Shown here in pieces: positions 1 through 6,319 of a DNA stretch of 6,790 nt. Under the pieces are notes generated by a model. It was not told the origin of the DNA. It saw only the letters and a program-made list of their open reading frames with translations, and ran no database searches. The DNA lies in NCBI GenBank assembly GCA_021774355.1, contig JAJFJE010000163.1, forward strand, positions 1 to 6,790, written 5' to 3'. The DNA comes from Alphaproteobacteria bacterium. Its GTDB lineage: Bacteria > Pseudomonadota > Alphaproteobacteria > Zavarziniales > Zavarziniaceae. Made by a program: the position numbers and the translations under genes. Numbering within the stretch: the stretch's first letter is position 1; each line of letters starts with the position of its first letter.

Positions 1-286
1 CGATGCCGAACGGGTCCTCCAGGAGGCCCAGGGCTACAAGCAGCGGGTGGTGGCCGACGCCCAGGGCCAGGCGGCCCGCTTCCTGTCCGTGCTCGCGGCC
101 TATAACCAGGCCAAGGACATCACCATGCAGCGAATCTATATCGAGACCATGGAAGCGATCTTGAAGGACGTGAACAAGGTCGTGATGGACGACAGGGCCG
201 GGTCGGGCGTGGTGCCCTACCTGCCGCTGCCGGCCCTGCGCAATGCCACGGGCAACGACGCCGACCAGCAGGGGGCAGGCCAATGA
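1..286 (+). CDS. hflK: HflK, C-terminal part (FtsH modulator subunit); 5' end outside window
   Basis: This is the last 94 residues of a membrane-anchored SPFH/band-7 protein that, with HflC, forms the HflKC complex around the FtsH protease and modulates its activity (family knowledge). The reading frame is open from the window edge, with codons starting at base 2, and ends at TGA 284-286. The visible part is the end of the alanine- and glutamine-rich helical region (ERVLQEAQGYKQRVVADAQG) followed by the HflK-typical segment with RIYIETMEAIL, VNKVVMDD and the proline-containing tail VVPYLPLPAL. The SPFH domain and the transmembrane anchor lie upstream of the window. Its stop overlaps the hflC start as ATGA, which indicates translational coupling and one operon. 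The identification is firm because an HflC gene follows directly. Confidence 0.95.
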   Translation, partial: DAERVLQEAQGYKQRVVADAQGQAARFLSVLAAYNQAKDITMQRIYIETMEAILKDVNKVVMDDRAGSGVVPYLPLPALRNATGNDADQQGAGQ

Positions 287-1176
287 CCATGCGCATGACT
301 GCCGCCCTGGGCGCCGCCCTGCTGCTCCTCATCATCGGCCTGTCGTCCGTCTATACCGTGCAGCAGACCGACCAGGCCCTGGTGCTGCAACTCGGCGAGC
401 CGGTGGGGGCGCCGGTAACCGAGCCGGGTCTTCACTTCAAAGTGCCGCTGTTCCAGAACGTCATTACCTTCGACAAACGCGTCCTGAACCTCGACGCCGC
501 GGCCGAAGAGGTCATCGCCGCGGACCAGAAGCGCCTGGTGGTCGACAGTTTCGCCCGCTACCGGATCGTCAATCCGCTGCTCTTCTACCAGACCGTGGGG
601 AACGAGGCGGCCGCCAACTCCCGGCTGGGTTCGATTGTCAATTCCAGCCTGCGCCAGGCCCTGGGCAGCCAGCCGTTTCAGGCCATGCTGAGCGCCGGCC
701 GCAGCACCTTGATGCGCCAGATCTCCGACCTGGTCAGCCAGGAGGCCAAGGGCTTTGGCATCGAGATCGTCGATGTCCGCATTCGCCGGGCCGACCTGCC
801 GGAGGCCAACAGCCAGGCGATCTACAAGCGGATGCAGACCGAACGCGAAAGGGAAGCGCGGGAATTCCGCGCCCAGGGCGCCGAGGCCGGCCAGCGCATC
901 CGCGCCGATGCCGACCGCCAGCGCTCGGTCATCCTGGCCGATGCCCGGCGGCAGTCCGAGATCAGCCGCGGTGAAGGCGACGCCACGGCGATCCGCACTT
1001 TCGCCGAAGCCTTCGGCAAGGATCCGCAGTTCTACGCCTTTTACCGGTCGATGCAGGCCTATCGCACGGCCCTCGCCTCCAAGACCACGACCATGGTTCT
1101 GTCGCCGTCGAGTGACTTTTTCCGCTTCCTCGATTCGCTCACAGGCGCAACAGGCGGGAAACCGGGACAGCAATAA
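283..1176 (+). CDS. hflC: HflC, FtsH protease modulator subunit
   Basis: This encodes a 297-residue SPFH/band-7 protein, the partner of HflK in the complex that regulates FtsH (family knowledge). Residues about 6-26 form one hydrophobic N-terminal anchor (ALGAALLLLIIGLSSVYTV), giving an N-in topology with the bulk periplasmic. The SPFH domain follows at about 25-185, with VQQTDQALVLQLGEP, PGLHFKVPLFQNV and FDKRVLNLD near its start and the conserved GIEIVDVRIRRADLP near its end. A charged coiled-coil helix at about 175-230 (QTEREREAREFRAQGAEAG) leads to the HflC-typical FYAFYRSMQAYR and the tail LSPSSDFFRFLDSL. I chose ATG 283 because it overlaps the hflK stop; in-frame ATGs at 289 and 295 are possible and would only trim the N terminus. 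The length is slightly under that of the enterobacterial protein. No terminator is seen after TAA 1174-1176. Confidence 0.97.
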   Translation: MTMRMTAALGAALLLLIIGLSSVYTVQQTDQALVLQLGEPVGAPVTEPGLHFKVPLFQNVITFDKRVLNLDAAAEEVIAADQKRLVVDSFARYRIVNPLLFYQTVGNEAAANSRLGSIVNSSLRQALGSQPFQAMLSAGRSTLMRQISDLVSQEAKGFGIEIVDVRIRRADLPEANSQAIYKRMQTEREREAREFRAQGAEAGQRIRADADRQRSVILADARRQSEISRGEGDATAIRTFAEAFGKDPQFYAFYRSMQAYRTALASKTTTMVLSPSSDFFRFLDSLTGATGGKPGQQ

Positions 1177-1293
1177 GGTCCATTGGCGGTAGTCGGCCAC
1201 AATACGTCCATAATGCGTCCATATTCGAGCATCAGATATGGACCGACAGTTGGACATGGCGGCCACGCTGGGACCAGACGAGGAGACGAAAAG
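1177..1293 (+). promoter_or_regulatory. hflC-degP intergenic region with GTCCA motif cluster
   Basis: This 117-nt gap carries five GTCCA/TGGAC pentamers: GTCCA at 1178, 1206 and 1217, and TGGAC at 1239 and 1251. A sixth copy lies just inside degP at 1334. CGTCCATA occurs twice, 11 bp apart (1205-1212 and 1216-1223). GTCCATAT (1217-1224) and ATATGGAC (1236-1243) form a perfect 8-bp inverted repeat around an 11-nt spacer. A CATAAT at 1209-1214 resembles a -10 box but has no convincing -35 at the right distance, which would fit an activator-dependent promoter. The region is read here as a probable operator/promoter for the protease gene. The regulator is not identifiable, and no sigma-E-like or sigma-32-like promoter was recognised. 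Confidence 0.4.
1281..1285 (+). promoter_or_regulatory. Shine-Dalgarno of degP, decides the GTG start
   Basis: AGGAG lies 8 nt before GTG 1294. It is the only strong ribosome-binding site among the candidate starts: TTG 1183, ATG 1213 and GTG 1378 have none as good. It therefore sets the protein start at 1294, although the frame is open further upstream. Confidence 0.75.
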
Positions 1294-2841
1294 GTGTTCA
1301 CCAATGTACGTGCGACCCGAGTGACCAGAAATGGTCCATTAACCGGCCTGGCGGCAGCGCAGGCCAGCACGCGGTCCGTGGAGTTGCAGCGGCGCCTGGT
1401 GCTGGCGGTATCGGGGCTTTTGTTGCTTGCCCTGGTGCTTGGCTCGATGCGGGCCGAAGCGCGCGGCGCCCCGGAGAGCTTCGCCGATCTTGCAGCCAAG
1501 CTCAGCCCCGCAGTGGTGAACATCTCGACGACCCAGACGATCAATCCGGGCGGCGACGGCGACGTCCCGATGCCCGAATTTCCGCCGGGCTCGCCCTTTG
1601 AGGACCTGTTCAAGGACTTTATGGAGCGTCAGCAGCGCGAGCGCGGGCCGCAGCAGGTCACCTCGCTCGGCTCGGGCTTCATCATCGACCCGTCCGGCAT
1701 CGTGGTGACCAATAATCACGTGGTTCAGGACGCGGAAGAGATCACGGTGACCCTGGCGGACGGGACCAAGCTGGCGGCCACCTTGACGGGGCGCGACGCC
1801 AAGACCGACGTCGCGGTGCTGAAGGTCAAGACCAACAAGGCGTTGCCTTTCGTCGCGTTTGGCGATTCCGACGGCGCCCGGGTCGGCGACTGGGTGATGG
1901 CCATCGGCAACCCGTTCGGACTGGGCGGCTCGGTCAGTGCCGGGATCATTTCGGCGCGCAACCGGGATATCAATTCCGGACCCTATGATGATTTCATCCA
2001 GACCGATGCGGCGATCAACCGGGGCAATTCCGGCGGCCCGCTGTTCAACTTGGACGGCCAGGTGATCGGCGTGAACACGGCGATCTATTCGCCGTCCGGC
2101 GGCTCGGTGGGCATCGGCTTCTCGATTCCCTCGGCGCTGGTTCATTCGGTGGTTGACCAGATCATCCAGTACGGCGAGACCCGCCGGGGCTGGCTGGGTG
2201 TCCGGGTGCAGTCGGTGACCGACGAGATCGCCGAGAGCCTGGGCCTCGAACGGGCGCATGGCGCATTGGTCGCCTCGGTGGACGAAAAGGGTCCGGCCGC
2301 CACTGCCGGGATCCGTCCAGGCGATGTCATCACGACCTTCGACGGCAAGGAGATTGCGGAAATGCGCTCGCTGCCGCGGGTCGTGGCGGAGACCAAGATC
2401 GGCGCCACGGTCGATGTCGTGCTGCTGCGCGACGGCAAGCCGACGACCGTGCGGGTCGCCGTGGGCCAGCTCGAGGAAGCCGTCGCCGAAGCGAGCGACA
2501 AGGGCAAGCCGGGCAAGACCGATCCGGCCGGCCCGAAAACCCAGCTTGTCCAGGGCCTGACCCTGGCCGTCCTGGACGACGATCTGCGGACCCGCTTCAA
2601 GGTCGGCAGCGACATTGCCGGGGTCGTGGTGGTCGATGTGAAGGCCAATTCCAATGCCGCCGAGCGGGGCGTCCAGCCGGGCGACGTGATCGTCGAAGTC
2701 GCCCAGGAAAAGGTCTCCAAGCCGGAAGCGGTGGCCGAAAAATTGAAGGCCGAGCGCGAGGCGGGCAAGAAGTCGGCCCTGTTCCTGCTGGCCCATGAGG
2801 GCGAACTGCGCTTTGTCGCGATCAAGCTGGACGACAAGTAA
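1294..2841 (+). CDS. degP: Do-family periplasmic serine protease (DegP/DegQ/MucD-like)
   Basis: This HtrA/Do serine endoprotease and chaperone degrades or holds misfolded envelope proteins in the periplasm (family knowledge). From GTG 1294 it has 515 residues, usual for the family. A basic n-region is followed by a hydrophobic stretch at about 34-52 (RLVLAVSGLLLLALVLG) and an AEA cleavage-like site near residue 56, so it is exported. The trypsin-like domain carries the full triad: His142 in TNNHVVQDAEE, Asp172 in DAKTDVAVLKV and Ser246 in GNSGGPLF. Two PDZ domains follow, at about 298-393 (from GWLGV) and 418-508 (from LVQGLTL). The LA-loop region (PEFPPGSPFEDLFKDF) is short, more like DegQ/MucD than E. 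coli DegP. The n-region is long, about 33 residues before the hydrophobic core. A GTG at 1378 would give a conventional signal peptide but lacks a good ribosome-binding site. It follows hflC after 117 nt and probably has its own regulation. Confidence 0.93.
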   Translation: MFTNVRATRVTRNGPLTGLAAAQASTRSVELQRRLVLAVSGLLLLALVLGSMRAEARGAPESFADLAAKLSPAVVNISTTQTINPGGDGDVPMPEFPPGSPFEDLFKDFMERQQRERGPQQVTSLGSGFIIDPSGIVVTNNHVVQDAEEITVTLADGTKLAATLTGRDAKTDVAVLKVKTNKALPFVAFGDSDGARVGDWVMAIGNPFGLGGSVSAGIISARNRDINSGPYDDFIQTDAAINRGNSGGPLFNLDGQVIGVNTAIYSPSGGSVGIGFSIPSALVHSVVDQIIQYGETRRGWLGVRVQSVTDEIAESLGLERAHGALVASVDEKGPAATAGIRPGDVITTFDGKEIAEMRSLPRVVAETKIGATVDVVLLRDGKPTTVRVAVGQLEEAVAEASDKGKPGKTDPAGPKTQLVQGLTLAVLDDDLRTRFKVGSDIAGVVVVDVKANSNAAERGVQPGDVIVEVAQEKVSKPEAVAEKLKAEREAGKKSALFLLAHEGELRFVAIKLDDK

Positions 2842-2854
2842 GTCCTGCTGAACC

Positions 2855-2894
2855 AAGGACCGGCCCGGGCGGCGACGCCCGGGCCGGTCTTTTT
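2855..2894 (+). terminator. Rho-independent terminator after degP
   Basis: A perfect 13-bp stem, GACCGGCCCGGGC (2858-2870) with GCCCGGGCCGGTC (2877-2889), encloses a 6-nt loop GGCGAC and is followed by five T residues (2890-2894). Bases AAG before the stem can extend pairing into the T run. It lies 14 nt after the degP stop. On the minus strand the stem is followed by CTTGG rather than a T run, so it should act mainly on the degP transcript. Confidence 0.93.
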
Positions 2895-2933
2895 GCGCGG
2901 GTTGCGCCAGGCGCCGACCGCAGCACGCCGGGC

Positions 2934-2987
2934 TCAGGCCGGGCCGGGCTCAGGCCGGGCAGGGCTCAGGCCGGGCAGGGTTCAGGC
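2934..2987. repeat. 16-bp tandem repeat (three units plus a partial one) overlapping the serB stop
   Basis: Three units of 16 bp start at 2934, 2950 and 2966: TCAGGCCGGGCCGGGC, TCAGGCCGGGCAGGGC and TCAGGCCGGGCAGGGT. They differ at only two positions. A fourth, partial unit (TCAGGC) starts at 2982 and contains the serB stop codon. Similarity to the end of the unit (GCCGGGC) also appears just upstream at 2927-2933. Every unit carries a TGA on the minus strand. It looks like local slippage duplication of the serB 3' end. Confidence 0.85.
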
Positions 2988-3890
2988 GGCGAAGGCGCTG
3001 CGGCGATAGCCCTGAAGATAGAGCAGGGCGGTCAGGTCGCCATGTTCAATGCGGGCGCGGGCGGCCGCCGCGACCTTGGGCTTGGCATGGAAGGCGACGC
3101 CCAGGCCGGCGGCTTCGATCATGGGCAGATCATTGGCGCCGTCGCCGACGGCCAGCGTCGCATCCGGGGCGAGGCCGTGGGCGGCGGTCAATTCGCGCAG
3201 GGCCTGGAGCTTGGCCTGGGCCCCCAGGATCGGCGGCACGACCCGACCGGTCAGAACGCCGTCCGCGACTTCCAGGCGGTTCGCCCTGTTCTCGTGAAAG
3301 CCCAATACGGCCGCGACCCGCGTCGTGAAATAGGTGAAGCCGCCGGAAACCAGGGCGCAATAGGCGCCCGCGGCGGCCATGGTCCGGACCAGGCTGAGCG
3401 CGCCCGGGGTGAAGCGCACACGCTCCTCATAGGCGCGGGCCAGCACCGATTCGGGCAGGTCGGCAAGCCGGGCGACCCGTTCGGTGACCGCCGCCTCGAA
3501 CGCCAGCTCGCCGCGCATGGCGCGCTCGGTGACCGCCGCGATCTCTGCCTTCAAGCCGGCGAAGTCGGCCAGCTCGTCAATGCATTCAATTGTGATCATG
3601 GTCGAATCCATGTCGGCGACCAGCAGCGCCTTGCGCCGCCCCAGGGCGGCCTGCGCAAACAGGTCGACCGGCCGGCCGGCCAGGGCGGCGCGGGCGCGGC
3701 GCTCGGCTGCGGCGGGGTCCAGGCCCTCGAACGGCAGGTCGAAGGCCTCGCCCGGGGCAAGCCAGTCGGCCGCGCCGGCGGCGCCGGCCGGCACGGCGGT
3801 GCGGACCAGGGCGGCGCGGACCAGGGCGACATCGCGGTCGGTGAGGGCCGGGCCCGCGGGGCTGGCGATGACGGTCAGAACGTGGTTCAT
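2982..3890 (-). CDS. serB: Phosphoserine phosphatase
   Basis: This cytosolic HAD-superfamily phosphatase hydrolyses O-phosphoserine to L-serine, the last step of serine synthesis from 3-phosphoglycerate (family knowledge). The protein has 302 residues. The N-terminal 80 or so residues form the poorly conserved regulatory (ACT-like) part seen in proteobacterial SerB proteins. The catalytic domain starts with motif I VADMDSTMI, where Asp93 is the nucleophile and Asp95 the general acid, followed by IECIDELADFAG. Motif II is LVSGGFTYF with Ser182, a lysine follows in AQAKLQAL (Lys227), and motif III is VGDGANDLPM with Asp250 and Asp254 for magnesium. The family-typical GLGVAFHAKPKV comes next. 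All catalytic residues are present. ATG 3888-3890 is preceded by a modest GAAGAG (complement of 3896-3901) at 5-nt spacing. It lies downstream of cfa on the same strand and converges with degP. Its stop lies in a tandem repeat. Confidence 0.97.
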   Translation of the reverse strand: MNHVLTVIASPAGPALTDRDVALVRAALVRTAVPAGAAGAADWLAPGEAFDLPFEGLDPAAAERRARAALAGRPVDLFAQAALGRRKALLVADMDSTMITIECIDELADFAGLKAEIAAVTERAMRGELAFEAAVTERVARLADLPESVLARAYEERVRFTPGALSLVRTMAAAGAYCALVSGGFTYFTTRVAAVLGFHENRANRLEVADGVLTGRVVPPILGAQAKLQALRELTAAHGLAPDATLAVGDGANDLPMIEAAGLGVAFHAKPKVAAAARARIEHGDLTALLYLQGYRRSAFAA

Positions 3891-3926
3891 CGGGGCTCTT
3901 CGGTCCGCAGGGGCAGAATGGGCGCC

Positions 3927-3954
3927 ACCCTATCGATCGGTCCGTCGACCGCAA
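3927..3954 (-). promoter_or_regulatory. Candidate serB promoter
   Basis: Read on the minus strand, TTGCGG (complement of 3949-3954) and TAGGGT (complement of 3927-3932) are separated by 16 nt and lie about 40 nt before the serB ATG. The -10 box and its flank, ATAGGGTGGCGCC, closely resemble the candidate ilvB promoter (ATAGGGTGCGCC at 6324-6335), which supports both. CGGTC (3938-3942) and GACCG (3947-3951) make a small inverted repeat in the spacer. The match to consensus is partial. Confidence 0.42.
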
Positions 3955-3987
3955 GGGCCAAGTCGGTTCGGGCCGCAGCGGGGGCGG

Positions 3988-5241
3988 TCAGAAGGTGACG
4001 GGCGGCAGGGGCGGGGAGTCGGCTTCAAAGGCTTTCAACTGTGCCTCTGCCGCGGCGATATAGCCGCGGGCAAAGGGCACGGCATCCTGGTGGCGGGCCA
4101 GTTGCAGTTGGACGACCGGCAGGCGGTCATGGCGGAAGCTGGCCTCGCTGGCCGCCAGATAGAACTCCCACATCCGGCAGAAGCGTTCGTCGTAGAGCCG
4201 GACCGCATCGGCCTTGCGGGCCAGAAAGCGTTCGCGCCAGGCCCGCAGGGTCCAGGCATAGTGCATCGGCCAGATCTCGATGTCCTTGACCAGCAGGCCG
4301 GCCCGTTCGACGGCGGGCAACACTTCGGACAGGGCCGGCATATAGCCGCCGGGGAAGATGTATTTCTCGACCCAGGGGTTGACCGCATAGGCCGGCTTCA
4401 CGCGGCCGATATAGTGCAGCACCATGACCCCCTCCTTGTGCAGGAGTTGCGCCATCTTGCTGAAGAACCTGCGGTAATTGGCGACGCCGACATGCTCGAA
4501 CATGCCGACCGAGACGATGCGGTCATACTGGCCGCCCAGGTCGACATAATCGGTCAGGGCGACACGCACCCGGTCGCCCAGGTTCCGCTGCGCGATGCGG
4601 CTGCGGGCGATCGCCAGTTGTTCCGCGCTGAGGGTGACGCCGGTGACGTCGACCCCTGTGCTTTCGGCGAGATAAAGCGCCAGCCCGCCCCAGCCGCAGC
4701 CCACATCCAGCACCTTTTGTCCCGGCTGAAGCAGGAGCTTGGCGGCGATGTGGCGCTTCTTGGCCAGTTGGGCCTCGTCCAGGCTGATCCCGCGCGGCTC
4801 GAAATAGGCACAGGAATATTGCCAGTCATCATCGAGGAAGAGATCGAACAGGCGGGCGTCGAGATCGTAGTGGTGGGCGACGTTGCCCCGGTTGCGGTTG
4901 ATCGGCAGACGGGCTCCCAACTGGTAGGCGAGCAGCCGCCACAGCGCCCTGACGCGCATGGTCGGGGTGGCCGCCCGGCGCAGCCCGTTGCGCTTGAGCA
5001 GGGACAGCAGGTCGAAGATGTTGCCCTCTTCGACCAGCAGACGGCCATCCATATACATCTCGCCCAGCGTCATGGCCGGGTCGGCGGCAATCGCCCGGGC
5101 GGCGGCCGCGTCGGTAAGGCGGATGCGGATCGCGGGCGCGCCGCCGTCGCCAAAGACGCGGCTCTGGCCTTGCGGGTCCACCACTTCCAGCTTGCCGGTC
5201 CGGATCAGCCGACCAAGTATGGTGGTAAGGGCGCCGCTCAT
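3988..5241 (-). CDS. cfa: Cyclopropane-fatty-acyl-phospholipid synthase (SAM-dependent)
   Basis: This enzyme transfers a methylene group from S-adenosylmethionine to the double bond of unsaturated acyl chains in membrane phospholipids, making cyclopropane fatty acids that harden the membrane against stress (family knowledge). The protein has 417 residues. An N-terminal region of about 160 residues ends in HHYDLDARLFDLFLDDDWQY and SCAYF (Cys144, a conserved CFAS active-site position). The Rossmann methyltransferase domain has the SAM motif VLDVGCGWGG at 177-186. MFEHVG (Glu249), LHYIGR (His276, Ile278) and the signature NPWVEKYIFPGGYMPALSEV at 289-308 match the CFAS active site. MHYAWTLRAW near 326-335 supplies the C-terminal tyrosine. 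The frame is open further upstream, but ATG 5239-5241 is chosen because the family-like sequence begins there (MSGALTTILGRLIRTG). The start has no clear Shine-Dalgarno and abuts a GC hairpin. The gene sits between serB and miaA. Confidence 0.93.
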   Translation of the reverse strand: MSGALTTILGRLIRTGKLEVVDPQGQSRVFGDGGAPAIRIRLTDAAAARAIAADPAMTLGEMYMDGRLLVEEGNIFDLLSLLKRNGLRRAATPTMRVRALWRLLAYQLGARLPINRNRGNVAHHYDLDARLFDLFLDDDWQYSCAYFEPRGISLDEAQLAKKRHIAAKLLLQPGQKVLDVGCGWGGLALYLAESTGVDVTGVTLSAEQLAIARSRIAQRNLGDRVRVALTDYVDLGGQYDRIVSVGMFEHVGVANYRRFFSKMAQLLHKEGVMVLHYIGRVKPAYAVNPWVEKYIFPGGYMPALSEVLPAVERAGLLVKDIEIWPMHYAWTLRAWRERFLARKADAVRLYDERFCRMWEFYLAASEASFRHDRLPVVQLQLARHQDAVPFARGYIAAAEAQLKAFEADSPPLPPVTF

Positions 5242-5242
5242 C

Positions 5243-5264
5243 GCGCCGCCGCCGCCGGCGGCGC
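5243..5264 (-). promoter_or_regulatory. GC-rich hairpin immediately before the cfa start codon
   Basis: In the cfa message, GCGCCGCC (complement of 5257-5264) can pair with GGCGGCGC (complement of 5243-5250) around a 6-nt loop. The second arm stands one base before the ATG, exactly where a ribosome-binding site should lie. An 8-bp all-GC stem here could limit translation. GC-rich DNA produces such stems easily, so function is inferred only. Confidence 0.4.
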
Positions 5265-5344
5265 GGTCAACCGGCCTGCGGCGCAGGTGACGATGACGGT
5301 CGTAGCATGATTCATTACGAATGGACTGAAGTTGAGGAGAAACA
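5265..5344. promoter_or_regulatory. cfa-miaA divergent intergenic region
   Basis: The starts of cfa and miaA are 103 nt apart on opposite strands, so promoters for both must lie here or, for miaA, just upstream. For miaA the best pair I see is ATGACG (5293-5298) with TACGAA (5316-5321) at 17-nt spacing, which is weak. No convincing pair was found for cfa. The stretch 5299-5330 is visibly more AT-rich than its surroundings. Confidence 0.35.
5334..5339 (+). promoter_or_regulatory. Shine-Dalgarno of miaA, supports the GTG start
   Basis: GAGGAG lies 5 nt before GTG 5345, an excellent ribosome-binding site. The P-loop comes about 20 codons downstream, as expected for the family, so the GTG start is preferred. 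Confidence 0.8.
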
Positions 5345-6319
5345 GTGTCGGTGCCGCCAGCGGTTCCCGGGCCAGCGACCCGGTTGACCATATTGATCGC
5401 CGGCCCCACCGGCGGCGGCAAATCGTCCTTGGCCCTGGCCCTGGCCGAGCGGCTGGGCGGGCGAATCATAAATGCCGACTCCGCTCAGGTCTATGAGCAA
5501 CTGGCAATTCTGACCGCGCGGCCCGGCGCGGCCGATCTGGCGCGGGCCGACCATCGCCTCTACGGCTATCTGCCGGTCGGCGAGCCGGGCTCCGCAGCCC
5601 GCTGGGCCGTCCTCGCCAGGCGCGAAATCGACGCGGCCCACCGCGCCGGCATGGTGGCCATGGTGGTCGGCGGCACCGGACTCTATTTCCAGGCCCTGGT
5701 CCAGGGCCTGGCCGAGATCCCCGATGTTCCGGCTCGGCTGCGCAGCGCGCTGGCGGCACGGCTGGCGGCGGAAGGCGCCCCGGCCCTGCATGCCGAACTG
5801 GCGCGGCGCGATCCGCTCCTGGCGGCACGCCTGAAGCCCGGCGACAGCCAGCGGATCCTGCGCGGACTGGAGGTCGCCGAGGCAACCGCGCGGCCGCTGT
5901 CGGCCTGGCAGGCCGATCCCCTGCCGCCGCCGCCCGACCTGGGACGTCTGGTCCGGCTGGTGGTGGCGCCGGACCGGGAGTGCCTGCTGCGCCGGCAAAG
6001 GCTGCGCCTCGAGGCGATGATCGCCGGCGGTGTTCTGGACGAGGTGCGGGCGGTGCTGCGGCTCGATCTCGATCCGCGCCTGCCGGCCATGAAGGCGATC
6101 GGCCTGCGCCCGCTGGCCGCCCATCTGGGCGGCGCGGTAACCCTGGCCGAGGCGCTCGACCTCGCCGAAATCGAAACCCGGCAATATGCCAAGCGCCAGA
6201 TGACCTGGGCGCGCCAGCGCATGGCCGATTGGGAATGGATGTCTGCGCAACAAATGGAAAGGTGTAGGTGCGAAATTGAAAATTTAATTCAAAAATCCGG
6301 GTTGACGACGCAAGAATGA
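5345..6319 (+). CDS. miaA: tRNA dimethylallyltransferase (MiaA)
   Basis: This enzyme transfers the dimethylallyl group from dimethylallyl diphosphate to N6 of adenosine 37 in tRNAs reading UNN codons, giving i6A, which improves codon reading (family knowledge). The 324-residue protein has the P-loop-like GPTGGGKSS at 20-28; the middle residues are GG where AS is usual. It is followed by GGRIINADSAQVY (38-50), the substrate-binding VVGGTGLYFQAL (107-118), and the C-terminal tRNA-binding signature MKAIGLRPLAAHL with TRQYAKRQMTWAR (278-290). HRLYGYLPVGEP at 70-81 is the alphaproteobacterial form of the VPHHLID region. The last 25 or so residues, after WEWM, are an AT-rich extension (MERCRCEIENLIQKSGL) unlike the rest in base use and probably under selection as promoter DNA for the next gene. 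The start is GTG 5345. Confidence 0.96.
   Translation: MSVPPAVPGPATRLTILIAGPTGGGKSSLALALAERLGGRIINADSAQVYEQLAILTARPGAADLARADHRLYGYLPVGEPGSAARWAVLARREIDAAHRAGMVAMVVGGTGLYFQALVQGLAEIPDVPARLRSALAARLAAEGAPALHAELARRDPLLAARLKPGDSQRILRGLEVAEATARPLSAWQADPLPPPPDLGRLVRLVVAPDRECLLRRQRLRLEAMIAGGVLDEVRAVLRLDLDPRLPAMKAIGLRPLAAHLGGAVTLAEALDLAEIETRQYAKRQMTWARQRMADWEWMSAQQMERCRCEIENLIQKSGLTTQE
6271..6296 (+). promoter_or_regulatory. AT-rich island upstream of the ilvB promoter (possible UP element or Lrp-type site)
   Basis: Of 26 bases, 22 are A or T, in a window that is otherwise strongly GC-rich. The island contains TTGAA (6276-6280) and TTCAA (6288-6292) as an inverted repeat around AATTTAA. It lies within the miaA 3' end and directly precedes the -35 box at 6302, where an alpha-subunit-binding UP element would sit. 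An Lrp/AsnC-family site is an alternative, since Lrp controls ilvIH in enterobacteria. Confidence 0.42.

Noticed and set aside
217..1266. 349-codon open frame on the minus strand across hflC
   Set aside because: Antisense to a clear HflC, with no motifs; explained by high GC suppressing stop codons.
1339..2856. 505-codon open frame on the minus strand across degP
   Set aside because: Shadow of a GC-rich gene: it lies opposite a complete protease with full catalytic triad and PDZ domains, and its translation is low-complexity Gly/Arg/Asp-rich sequence without family motifs.
2855..2894. Bidirectional terminator serving serB as well
   Set aside because: On the minus strand the stem is followed by CTTGG and no T run, so efficient termination of serB there is not supported.
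2934..2987. CRISPR-like array
   Set aside because: Units are directly contiguous 16-mers with no spacers, so it is a simple tandem repeat.
3484..5310. 608-codon open frame on the plus strand across serB and cfa
   Set aside because: It runs antisense through two well-identified enzymes, shows no recognisable motifs and has composition typical of an antisense shadow.
5242..5469. Upstream extension of cfa to ATG 5469
   Set aside because: The extra 76 residues are Arg/Pro/Gly-rich, unlike the family, and would overlap the miaA start with its strong ribosome-binding site.
5315..6253. 312-codon open frame on the minus strand across miaA
   Set aside because: Antisense shadow of MiaA, whose own motifs are complete on the plus strand.
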